64,000 bases of DNA. Source: an uncultured Saprospiraceae bacterium. Its GTDB lineage: Bacteria > Bacteroidota > Bacteroidia > Chitinophagales > Saprospiraceae. The notes under the pieces are model-generated. The model was not told the DNA's origin. It saw nothing but the letters and a program-made list of their open reading frames with translations, and did no database searches. This document shows positions 11,277-19,030 of this stretch, piece by piece (within the stretch, counting starts at the first letter, position 1; the number at the start of each line of letters is the position of its first letter). Location: contig CALDTZ010000012.1 of assembly GCA_937924805.1 (NCBI GenBank), positions 1 to 64,000 on the forward strand, in the 5' to 3' direction. The translations under genes and the position numbers were made by a program.

Positions 11277-11311
11277 GGCAATATATGTATGAATCATATA
11301 TTGCCCCTTTT
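11277..11311. terminator. Bidirectional intrinsic terminator
   Basis: An 11-bp perfect stem (GGCAATATATG, 11277-11287, with CATATATTGCC, 11295-11305) has a 7-base loop. It is preceded by an A run and followed by CC and a T run. The A and T flanks suit both strands. It sits between the end of the giant-protein pair and the end of the convergent DUF4783 gene. Confidence 0.85.
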
Positions 11312-11327
11312 TAGTTATACCCTTCCA

Positions 11328-11705
11328 TTATTTTTCTATTCTCAGCTCTGTGATAGATTCTTTATCACCATTTCCACTAAAATAAAACATCATTCTATAT
11401 TTAGTTTCAGATGTATTAAGTTCTGCTACAGCATATCTTGATGTATTTCCTTTAGAGTTACCGTTATGTATAATATCCCAAGAGGTAATCTTCGTTCCAT
11501 CTAAGAAAGTTTTAACATCAGCTACTGCTTGTTGTTTTGTAACAAAATCTTGATTATCTAGAATACAAATATCTATGCGATCATCTAACTGTGAACCTAA
11601 TAAGGTGTATTCTCCGCCAATAATTTGTTTCAAAATCTTTTTTTCGATTTGTGCATTCGTTTGGATACTTAGACCGAGTAAGCATATTAAAAATAGATTT
11701 TTCAT
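11328..11705 (-). CDS. DUF4783-like small exported protein
   Basis: This is a 125-residue protein with a signal peptide (MKNLFLICLLGLSIQTNAQ). A compact domain follows with the motifs VKTFLDG, WDIIHNGNS and YRMMFYFSG, which resemble the DUF4783 family of Bacteroidota (an NTF2-like fold is usually assumed; its function is unknown). A TTG three codons upstream would also be open, but the ATG at 11705 gives a cleaner signal peptide. It has its own upstream region shared divergently with gpmI. Family assignment is by recollection of motifs. Confidence 0.75.
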   Translation of the reverse strand: MKNLFLICLLGLSIQTNAQIEKKILKQIIGGEYTLLGSQLDDRIDICILDNQDFVTKQQAVADVKTFLDGTKITSWDIIHNGNSKGNTSRYAVAELNTSETKYRMMFYFSGNGDKESITELRIEK

Positions 11706-11751
11706 GTTTTTCAATTTTAATAATGCACTTTTTGTTTAATTCAACAAAGAG

Positions 11752-11768
11752 TGCGAAAATACAATTAT
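11752..11768 (-). promoter_or_regulatory. Possible -7 element upstream of the DUF4783 gene
   Basis: On the minus strand this reads ATAATTGTATTTTCGCA, 46 bases before the ATG. TATTTTCG is one base from the Bacteroidota -7 consensus TAnnTTTG. Nearly the same 17-mer precedes rplU. No matching -33 element is visible at the usual spacing. Confidence 0.35.
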
Positions 11769-11866
11769 CCTAAATGAGTACTTTTGTTACAAATAAGACT
11801 ATTGTAATGTTATAACGAATAAAGACACAATAAAAGTTTTATTGATTGTATTAAAAAATTTAACAT

Positions 11867-13384
11867 TTGGATATTTTGACAAAGAAGACAGCATTAATAA
11901 TTTTGGATGGATGGGGCATTGCAAAGGATAAAACGCGTAGCGCGATTGATTTGGCCAATACTCCATTTGTAGATTCATTATACAAAAAATACAGTCATGA
12001 TACCTTGACAACATTTGGCCAACAAGTAGGATTGCCAGAGGGTCAAATGGGAAATTCTGAGGTAGGACATCTTAATATTGGGGCAGGAAGAATTGTCTTT
12101 CAAGCATTGGCTAGAATTAATAATGCACTTGAGGATGGTACATTGGATGTAAATCCAAAGTTCAAGAAATTGATTGAGTATTCTAAATCGAAAGATAAAC
12201 CGATACATTTGATGGGGTTACTTTCGGATGGAGGCGTTCATAGTCATATTGAGCACCTTAAAAGTCTGATTGGTTTATTAAAGAAAAACACGAATCAACC
12301 AATATATATCCATGCATTTTTGGATGGACGGGATACTGGGCCGAATAAAGGAATTGAATATATTGATGATCTGAATAATTATTTGGATGATCAAGTCCAA
12401 CTGTCAAGTGTCATTGGAAGGTATTATGCAATGGATCGAGACAATCGTTGGGAGCGTATAAAACTTGCCTATGATCTTATGGTTCTTGGTAAAGGGAGTT
12501 ATGAAAAGGACATAAAAGCTGCGATTCAAAAAGCTTATGATAAAGGTCTTACTGACGAGTTTATGGACCCAATAAAGGTAACCTCAAGGGGTAATATAAA
12601 TAGTGATGATGCAGTATTATTTTTTAATTTCAGAACAGATAGACCGCGTCAATTGACGATAGCCCTAACACAAAAGGATTTTCCTGAGTTTGAGATGAAA
12701 AAGGTGCCAACGGCGTTTTTTACAATGACCAATTATAGTGAATCATTTAAAGATGTTCATGTACTATTTGCTAAAGAGGAGATGATGAATACCTTAGGAG
12801 AAGTTCTTGAAAAAGAAAACAAAACACAGTTAAGAATAGCTGAAACTGAAAAATATCCTCATGTTACGTTCTTTTTTTCTGGAGGAAGGGAAGAACCATT
12901 TATTGGAGAATCTAGAATATTGATTAATTCACCAAAGGTAGCAACCTACGATTTACAACCTCAAATGTCGGCTCATGAAGTAACAGCAGCAGTAGTCAAA
13001 GACATAGATGTAAATGCTCCTGATTTTATTTGTCTCAATTTTGCGAATGTCGATATGGTTGGTCATACCGGTGATATGAATGCAGCAATAACAGCTGTTG
13101 AAACGGTGGATGCTTGTTTGAATAAAGTCGTTTCGAAAGCACTAAATCATCATTATACTTGTTTGGTTATTGCTGATCATGGAAATGCAGATATAATGAA
13201 AAACGAAGATGGAAGCGTGCATACAGCACATACGACCAATTTAGTACCTATGTTTCTCGTAAGTAAAGATGCTCAGTTAGCCATTCGGGGTGGCAAATTA
13301 GGAGATGTTGCACCTACTATTTTGGAACTTATGGGCTTGTCGAAACCTAAAGAAATGGGAGGTGAAAGTTTATTAATTAGTTAA
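11867..13384 (+). CDS. gpmI: 2,3-bisphosphoglycerate-independent phosphoglycerate mutase
   Basis: This cofactor-independent mutase interconverts 3- and 2-phosphoglycerate in cytosolic glycolysis. At 505 residues it has the usual length. The N-terminal ALIILDGWG holds a metal-binding Asp. The catalytic Ser is Ser64 in MGNSEVGHLNIGAGR. The substrate-binding HAFLDGRDTGP segment is present. The second metal cluster is seen in NVDMVGHTGD, VIADHGNAD and HTAHTTNLVP. No ATG lies near the start; the two possible starts are TTG at 11867 and TTG at 11876, the second giving MTKKTALIILDGWG, closer to homologues. It stands alone with its own upstream region. Confidence 0.96.
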   Translation: MDILTKKTALIILDGWGIAKDKTRSAIDLANTPFVDSLYKKYSHDTLTTFGQQVGLPEGQMGNSEVGHLNIGAGRIVFQALARINNALEDGTLDVNPKFKKLIEYSKSKDKPIHLMGLLSDGGVHSHIEHLKSLIGLLKKNTNQPIYIHAFLDGRDTGPNKGIEYIDDLNNYLDDQVQLSSVIGRYYAMDRDNRWERIKLAYDLMVLGKGSYEKDIKAAIQKAYDKGLTDEFMDPIKVTSRGNINSDDAVLFFNFRTDRPRQLTIALTQKDFPEFEMKKVPTAFFTMTNYSESFKDVHVLFAKEEMMNTLGEVLEKENKTQLRIAETEKYPHVTFFFSGGREEPFIGESRILINSPKVATYDLQPQMSAHEVTAAVVKDIDVNAPDFICLNFANVDMVGHTGDMNAAITAVETVDACLNKVVSKALNHHYTCLVIADHGNADIMKNEDGSVHTAHTTNLVPMFLVSKDAQLAIRGGKLGDVAPTILELMGLSKPKEMGGESLLIS

Positions 13385-13473
13385 TACGGAATAAGTTTCG
13401 GTCTGAATTTTAAGTAGATAGATACTAATTTGGTTTAGAAAACCATTATATTAATAGTATAAATCTCCTATTT

Positions 13474-14937
13474 ATGACATTTGTAAATTGTGCTGAAGGA
13501 ACACTTGAAACATATATTCCTTCGGTAGATAAACCATGGAATCGTCAACGAGCTCTTCATTTGTATCGAAGAATCCAATTGGGTGGAAATCTTAATCAAA
13601 TAAATAATGCACTATCTAAAACACCAAACCAAGTTGTTGATGATATTGTAGATGCAGCAAAAGACCTACCTCTAACGCCTGCGCCTGATTGGGCCCAATG
13701 GCAACAAAGCGATTATACAGATTTTAACAATCAAATTTCTGAGCAATTTTTGCAGTGGGCACAAACATGGCTTGTAAATTTAAAAAAGAATGGGCTAAAA
13801 GATCGAATGTCATTTTTTTGGCATAATCATTTTGTCACACGACAAGAGTCTTATGGATTCCCTTCTTGGATGTATCAATACCAGTCTTTATTGGAAAAAC
13901 ATGCGGTAGGAAATTTTAAAACATTTGTTTATGAAATAGGACTAACGCCTGCAATGCTCATTTATCTCAATGGAATTCAAAATACGCGTTTTGATATTAA
14001 TGAGAATTATGCGAGAGAATTATACGAACTTTTTACACTAGGAGTAAATAATGGGTACACACAGCAAGATGTTTCAGAAACAGCAAAAGCGTTAACAGGA
14101 TGGAATTCGATTGATATAAATAATCTTGGTGGGCCTATTACTTTTAATAATTCCTTTCATGATCCTTCACAAAAGACCATTTTTGGAAAAACAGGTGCTT
14201 GGGCATATGAAGATGTGATCAATTTGCTATTTGAAGAAAGAGGTGTTGCCATTTCTGAACATATTTGTGGTAAACTATATAGGCACTTTATTAATCCTGT
14301 TCAAGATGATCAAATTATTACCGATTTAGCTGAAATATTAAGAGCAAACGATTGGGAATTGGCTCCGGTGTTAAAACAATTATTTAAAAGCGAACACTTT
14401 TTCGAAGAGGCAAATATAGGGACGATCATTCCAGGTCATATAGAATATATGTTTACATTTTTATCCGAAATTGGCTATGAAGATGATGATGAATTACTAC
14501 TATTAATTGGTCTAGGCGCACAAGATATTGGACAAGCAATATTTAATCCGACCGATGTAGCTGGATGGCCTGGGAATCGCAGTTGGATAAACTCTCCTAA
14601 TTTTTTCTTTCGTCAAGAAGTAATAACAAATATAATGGCTTATTACTATGAAAAAAACGGGATGACTATTGAGGAATTAAGGTTATTTGCAAAACAACTA
14701 GTGGGTTCAAATATTAATGATGAAAAAGAAATATGCAAAGCTATAATCGATCATTTGACACCAAAAGGATTTCAAACAGATCCAGAGTATGATGATGCTT
14801 TGGTTACCTTCAAAGGAGAAATTCCCGATAATTATTTTACAGATGGAACCTGGAATTTGGATTGGGAATATGCTCCAGCCCAAGTATTTTATTTAATTAA
14901 CCATGTAAGTTCATGGCCTGAATACCAATTAAAATAA
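13474..14937 (+). CDS. DUF1800 family protein
   Basis: This 487-residue protein carries the marks of the DUF1800 family: RALHLYRRIQLGG near the start, then MSFFWHNHFVTR, NENYARELYELFTLGV, ALTGWN and a C-terminal DVAGWPGNRSWIN. The biochemical role of the family is unknown. DUF1800 genes are regularly found next to DUF1501 genes, as here, where the partner starts 5 bases downstream and is surely co-transcribed. No signal peptide is visible at the chosen ATG, so its location is uncertain. The conserved family block begins soon after this start, so a longer protein is not needed. Confidence 0.85.
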   Translation: MTFVNCAEGTLETYIPSVDKPWNRQRALHLYRRIQLGGNLNQINNALSKTPNQVVDDIVDAAKDLPLTPAPDWAQWQQSDYTDFNNQISEQFLQWAQTWLVNLKKNGLKDRMSFFWHNHFVTRQESYGFPSWMYQYQSLLEKHAVGNFKTFVYEIGLTPAMLIYLNGIQNTRFDINENYARELYELFTLGVNNGYTQQDVSETAKALTGWNSIDINNLGGPITFNNSFHDPSQKTIFGKTGAWAYEDVINLLFEERGVAISEHICGKLYRHFINPVQDDQIITDLAEILRANDWELAPVLKQLFKSEHFFEEANIGTIIPGHIEYMFTFLSEIGYEDDDELLLLIGLGAQDIGQAIFNPTDVAGWPGNRSWINSPNFFFRQEVITNIMAYYYEKNGMTIEELRLFAKQLVGSNINDEKEICKAIIDHLTPKGFQTDPEYDDALVTFKGEIPDNYFTDGTWNLDWEYAPAQVFYLINHVSSWPEYQLK

Positions 14938-14942
14938 CACGG

Positions 14943-16592
14943 ATGAGTGAAAATAAAATCAAAAGACAATTAGGTGTCGATGATCAAAAGGCGCATGCGG
15001 ATGATCATGATTTGTGGAGTAGGAGAGGTTTTCTACAAACCATGGGACTTGCTGGTGGTGGATCTATCGCTTTTGGAGGTATGAGTATAAATGCGTTAGC
15101 TCATAATTCATTGTTGACTTCGGTATTAAATAATGGGATTGAAGATAGAATATTAGTCTTAATACGATTAAAAGGTGGTAATGATGGGCTAAATACAATT
15201 ATCCCATTGTTTGATTATGATACCTATGCGGCTCATAGGCCAAATTTAAAGATTAATACGGAGGATATTTCTAACCTTAATCAGGATTTTGGTATCCAAA
15301 ATGCCATGAATAATATTTTGCCCTTATGGGAAGATGGTGCAATGAAGGTTATTAATACTGTTGGTTATCAAGATCACAGTTTATCACATTTTCAAAGCTC
15401 CGATATTATGGGATCAGGAAATGTGAATATTAAAGGTTCGATGGATAAATCAGGAGTTTTAGGACGCTACATTTTGGATCAAGATCCTGATTTTTTAGAA
15501 AATTTGCCTCCGACACCAGTAGCTATTAAAATCGCAAGTGGAAGTAGCAATCCTTTTTTCAACCCGGAACAGATAGATTTAGCTGTAAATTTTAATAACA
15601 TTCAGAATCTTATTTCTATTGCGAACTCTGGAACCGTTTTTGATGCGGAAAATCTACCTGATGATTGCTATTATGGAGAGCAAATTAAGTTTTTGAGATC
15701 GTTGTTAAATGTAACGTACGAATACGGACCTATTATTAGAGATGCTTATAATGATGGAGTGAATGATGTTAATTATACCAATAATCCGCTTAGTAATCAA
15801 TTGGAGGTGATTGCAAGGCTAATCAAAGGAGGATTGGGTACAAAGCTTTTTATGGTCACGTTGGATGGTTTTGATACTCATGATAATCAAAAAGGTCCAC
15901 ATCGTGATCGAATGCAATGGATCGGTGATGCGATCAGCAGTTTTTACAAAGATTTGAGTTTTGGTGGGCATGATAATCGAGTTTTATCGATGACGATGTC
16001 TGAGTTTGGTCGTCGTGTTTCTCAAACAGGTAGCGGTGCTGGTACTTATGGCTCTGATCACGGGGCAGCGGCACCAGTGATGATGTTTGGTCCGGCATTA
16101 AATGGGAATGGATTTCTTGGTGAGAATCCTGATTTAACAAATTTGGATTCAAATGGGAATTTAACTCATTCAGTTGATTTTAGATCTATTTATGCAACAA
16201 TATTAGAGTCTTGGTTATGTTTAGATCCAATGGGTGTTGATGCGATATTGGGAGAGGCTTTTGATCGGATTGATTTAGGCTTTGACTGTACGATGGTTTC
16301 AACGTATGATCAATTACCGTTCCAGCAAGATGTAATTCACCATAAAGCCTATCCGACTAGTTATGGAGGAACGATTATCGAGTTTGAAATGGCACGACCA
16401 GGAAATATTAATGTGTCGATTTATTCAATTCTTGGCCAAAAATTGGAAACCTTATTTACAGGATATGAATCATCTGGAAAACATACCGTCGTTTTTAATC
16501 ATGCTAAATACGGATTGATGACTTCACCTTTTGTCTATAAAATAAGTGACGGCACACGAAGCTATTCTGGAAAGTTTATTGCTGCTAGCTAA
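14943..16592 (+). CDS. DUF1501 family protein with Tat-like signal and T9SS C-terminal domain
   Basis: This 549-residue protein belongs to the DUF1501 (sulfatase-related) family. It shows LIRLKGGNDGLNTIIP, VTLDGFDTHDNQ, TMSEFGRRV and DHGAAAPVMMFG. Near the N-terminus, WSRRGFLQTMGLAGGG is a twin-arginine-type signal. The last 85 residues (IIEFEMARPGNINVSIYS, then LGQKLETLF and FVYKISDG) look like a T9SS type A sorting domain. The protein therefore seems to be folded before Tat export and then sent through T9SS. It follows the DUF1800 gene in a two-gene operon closed by the hairpin at 16621. Substrate unknown. Confidence 0.85.
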   Translation: MSENKIKRQLGVDDQKAHADDHDLWSRRGFLQTMGLAGGGSIAFGGMSINALAHNSLLTSVLNNGIEDRILVLIRLKGGNDGLNTIIPLFDYDTYAAHRPNLKINTEDISNLNQDFGIQNAMNNILPLWEDGAMKVINTVGYQDHSLSHFQSSDIMGSGNVNIKGSMDKSGVLGRYILDQDPDFLENLPPTPVAIKIASGSSNPFFNPEQIDLAVNFNNIQNLISIANSGTVFDAENLPDDCYYGEQIKFLRSLLNVTYEYGPIIRDAYNDGVNDVNYTNNPLSNQLEVIARLIKGGLGTKLFMVTLDGFDTHDNQKGPHRDRMQWIGDAISSFYKDLSFGGHDNRVLSMTMSEFGRRVSQTGSGAGTYGSDHGAAAPVMMFGPALNGNGFLGENPDLTNLDSNGNLTHSVDFRSIYATILESWLCLDPMGVDAILGEAFDRIDLGFDCTMVSTYDQLPFQQDVIHHKAYPTSYGGTIIEFEMARPGNINVSIYSILGQKLETLFTGYESSGKHTVVFNHAKYGLMTSPFVYKISDGTRSYSGKFIAAS

Positions 16593-16613
16593 TATTAAAT
16601 ACTAGTTTATTGA

Positions 16614-16656
16614 AAAAAAAATAGGTTTGATACAAAGTATCAAACCTATTTTTTTA
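16614..16656. terminator. Bidirectional intrinsic terminator
   Basis: A 13-bp perfect stem (ATAGGTTTGATAC at 16621-16633 and its complement at 16637-16649) closes an AAA loop and is flanked by an A run and a T run, so the helix can extend further. It separates the convergent DUF1501 and rpmA genes and can serve both. Confidence 0.9.
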
Positions 16657-16675
16657 TTGTATATGGGTAAAAGTA

Positions 16676-17299
16676 TTAGTCTACTATTTTACCACCATCT
16701 AGTCTATCTTGTAATTCATTTAACTCGTCCCACTTACCATCTGCAGCCAATTTAGATTGCATAGGCCATGTGCTTGGGTTATGAATTGAGTATCTAGGTC
16801 CAGCTTCATTCAGGATTTCCTGTAATCTTTCCACCTTAGCATCTGCTAATTCTTGGAAAGTAAGGATACCACCATTATTCAGGTGTTCCGCAATTTTTGG
16901 TCCTATTCCTTCAATTTTTTTCAAATCGTCCGGTTTACCAGCTTTTTTAGCTGCAGGTGCAGGCGCTGCTGCTTCAACAACAGGAGCCGCTTTAGGTGCT
17001 GCTGCTTTCTTAGCTACTTTTTTAATTGGCGCTACTGTTTCCTGTACTTCGGGAACAATAGAAACAAATAAACGACCTAATCTTTTTCTTTTAAATTCTA
17101 CAGTTCCGGCAACACCAGCATGAAGTGTAAAATCTCTACCCATGTAAACGTTGTCTCCAGGGTGATACTTTGTACCTCTTTGTCTGATTAAGATATTACC
17201 AGCTTTTGCATATTGACCACCAAATAATTTTACTCCTAGTCGTTTCGCATTACTGTCCCGTCCGTTATCCGTACTACCAACTCCTTTCTTATGAGCCAT
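16676..17299 (-). CDS. rpmA: 50S ribosomal protein L27 fused to a helix-hairpin-helix tail
   Basis: Residues 1-86 are a normal L27 ([20 protein letters not shown], then [24 protein letters not shown] and FTLHAGVAG). L27 is a large-subunit protein whose N-terminus reaches the peptidyl-transferase centre. L27 is usually about 85-90 residues, but this one has 207. After an Ala/Lys/Pro-rich linker (about 87-122) comes [16 protein letters not shown], a helix-hairpin-helix motif, then a 45-residue region with [14 protein letters not shown]. In many Bacteroidota this type of tail is found on L21. The gene is 12 bases downstream of rplU in the usual rplU-rpmA order. The reading frame is continuous. 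Confidence 0.95.
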   Translation of the reverse strand: MAHKKGVGSTDNGRDSNAKRLGVKLFGGQYAKAGNILIRQRGTKYHPGDNVYMGRDFTLHAGVAGTVEFKRKRLGRLFVSIVPEVQETVAPIKKVAKKAAAPKAAPVVEAAAPAPAAKKAGKPDDLKKIEGIGPKIAEHLNNGGILTFQELADAKVERLQEILNEAGPRYSIHNPSTWPMQSKLAADGKWDELNELQDRLDGGKIVD

Positions 17300-17311
17300 A
17301 ATCTTTAAATT

Positions 17312-17623
17312 TTATCCTACGATTGAATCGATTTTGATTTTTGTAAATGATTGTCTATGACCATTTTTCTTTTTGTACCCTTTTCTTCTTTTCTTTTTGA
17401 AGACTCTTACTTGATCACCCTTAGCATGATTAAGTACTGTAGCATTCACCTTAGCACCGCTAATGGTTGGTGTACCTACATTGGTAGAGGCGTCAGAACT
17501 TGTCATTAACACCTCATCAAAAGTGACATTCGCCCCTTCATCTGATGCTAATCTATGTACAAAAATTTCTTGACCTTGTACTACTTTAAACTGCTGTCCC
17601 GCTATATTAACAATCGCAAACAT
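17312..17623 (-). CDS. rplU: 50S ribosomal protein L21
   Basis: This 103-residue protein starts MFAIVNIAGQQFKVVQGQ and has the C-terminal KKKRRKGYKKKNGHRQ stretch typical of L21, which binds 23S rRNA. The frame stays open 12 codons upstream, but the ATG at 17623 matches the family start. It is the first gene of the rplU-rpmA operon. It has no C-terminal extension; the HhH tail often seen on L21 in this phylum sits on the neighbouring L27. Confidence 0.96.
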   Translation of the reverse strand: MFAIVNIAGQQFKVVQGQEIFVHRLASDEGANVTFDEVLMTSSDASTNVGTPTISGAKVNATVLNHAKGDQVRVFKKKRRKGYKKKNGHRQSFTKIKIDSIVG

Positions 17624-17648
17624 TGATTTATTTTTTAAAAATGGATTG

Positions 17649-17680
17649 CGAAGATACAATTATTATTCTTTTAAGGAAAG
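17649..17680 (-). promoter_or_regulatory. Probable rplU-rpmA promoter
   Basis: On the minus strand, CTTTC (17676-17680), a 19-base spacer and TATCTTCG (17649-17656) approximate the Bacteroidota primary-sigma pattern (TTTG, 19-21 bases, TAnnTTTG). The element ends 25 bases before the rplU ATG. Confidence 0.5.
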
Positions 17681-17705
17681 ATGCAAGCTATTATTTGTTG
17701 TTTTT

Positions 17706-18932
17706 TTAGCTATTTAAGCGTTCCTCAAGGTATCTATCTAATTTAAATCGTTTTTTTATTCGTACACCTTTCCTTTCCACAATTACTTTTATTCTTTTCC
17801 CTTCTTTTTTTGAAATGATGTTGTATATTTTATTTATATGAAGGAATAGATAGGGAAGGCCATTGATATTTTTAATAATATCTCCTCTTTTAAGTCCGAC
17901 TTTATCAGCTGGTGAACCCTCATTTATGGATGAAATGAAAAATTGGTTTAGTGCTCCTCCAAAGACATGAATGTCCATTCCACTCATATTATATTGCGGT
18001 TCAAACTTAAATTTTTCATTCTTCCTTAGGTATACTTTTTCTCTATGAAAATCAAAAATCCAATCGAATTGATTTAAAAATCTATTTCCAAGAGCTCCAT
18101 GACGCTTAAATTGTTTTTGAATTTTTTGAAATAGCGAATCTTGTTTTTGGTAAAGACAAAGAAGTTTGCCTATTTCAATTTCTGATATTTTTTGGTTTTC
18201 TAAAAACCCGACGTATCCTTTTAGAGATCCGCCAAGTCCATTTCCGATATTACCTGCAGGGATACTTGTAGGAATTGTATTTTGATCTTTATAGTATAGA
18301 ATTGAACCTACATTTGCACCTGTATCGACGAGCATAACTCTTGAAGAATCGTTTGCTGTCAATAAAATGTGTGGTTTGTTTCTAAAGTATAGACATTCTA
18401 TTTCTGAAAACCCTTTAGGTATGTCGATTTGGTTTGGATGTTTAATAATCAGTTTTTTTCTTTTATAATCTACCTGCACAATCATATGCTTAAAAAAAGA
18501 CATACCAATAATTCCATAAATTTCTTCTCCGATAATATCTTTAAAATTGATATTCATTTGATCTAAAACGACAATGTCTGTAGGATTTGGAGGTGTATTT
18601 TTAAATTCAAGTCCAATATTTCTATAAATAAGACCTTCAAGTGTTTTACTTAGATCTGAACCAACGATTTTGATTGGTGTATCAGGCGATAAACCCAAAA
18701 GGTCCATATAGATTTTATCAAATAAAATGGTATGTTCTGCACCTGTATCAATGATAAATCGTAATGGAGGTAATTTGTTAATTCTTAATTCGGTATAAAT
18801 AAAACCATTGGAATAGGTTATTGGAATAACTACTTTGTTTTTGCCACCTAATAACGGGAAAGGCAACTCTTGACTTGTGGATCTAGAAGTACAAATAAAA
18901 AAAATGAGAAATATTAAGAGACTTCTTCTCAT
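17706..18932 (-). CDS. Retropepsin-like aspartyl protease with C-terminal PDZ domain
   Basis: This 408-residue exported protein begins with a signal peptide (MRRSLLIFLIFFICTSRSTS). It has two retropepsin-type active-site motifs, FIIDTGAEHTIL near residue 62 and MLVDTGANVG near residue 203. One chain therefore carries both catalytic Asp residues, as a pseudo-dimer. A PDZ domain (GSPADKVGLKRGDIIKNING) occupies about residues 325-400. Aspartyl protease-PDZ proteins are common in Bacteroidota; substrates are unknown and a periplasmic quality-control role is only inference. It lies 46 bases upstream of the rplU start region, with its own transcription possible. Confidence 0.85.
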   Translation of the reverse strand: MRRSLLIFLIFFICTSRSTSQELPFPLLGGKNKVVIPITYSNGFIYTELRINKLPPLRFIIDTGAEHTILFDKIYMDLLGLSPDTPIKIVGSDLSKTLEGLIYRNIGLEFKNTPPNPTDIVVLDQMNINFKDIIGEEIYGIIGMSFFKHMIVQVDYKRKKLIIKHPNQIDIPKGFSEIECLYFRNKPHILLTANDSSRVMLVDTGANVGSILYYKDQNTIPTSIPAGNIGNGLGGSLKGYVGFLENQKISEIEIGKLLCLYQKQDSLFQKIQKQFKRHGALGNRFLNQFDWIFDFHREKVYLRKNEKFKFEPQYNMSGMDIHVFGGALNQFFISSINEGSPADKVGLKRGDIIKNINGLPYLFLHINKIYNIISKKEGKRIKVIVERKGVRIKKRFKLDRYLEERLNS

Positions 18933-18976
18933 ACTCCAAAATAATGAAGATTTTAGTTTGTATCGATATTTACAAT

Positions 18977-19009
18977 AAAAAAGGTCTGTTCTCTTTCAAG
19001 AACAGACCT
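18977..19009 (-). terminator. Intrinsic terminator of the OmpA-family gene
   Basis: An 11-bp perfect stem (18982-18992 with 18999-19009) has a 6-base loop. On the minus strand it is followed by a run of T. It lies 21 bases past the end of the OmpA-family gene. Confidence 0.85.
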
Positions 19010-19030
19010 AATTATTGTTTTAGATAAATA

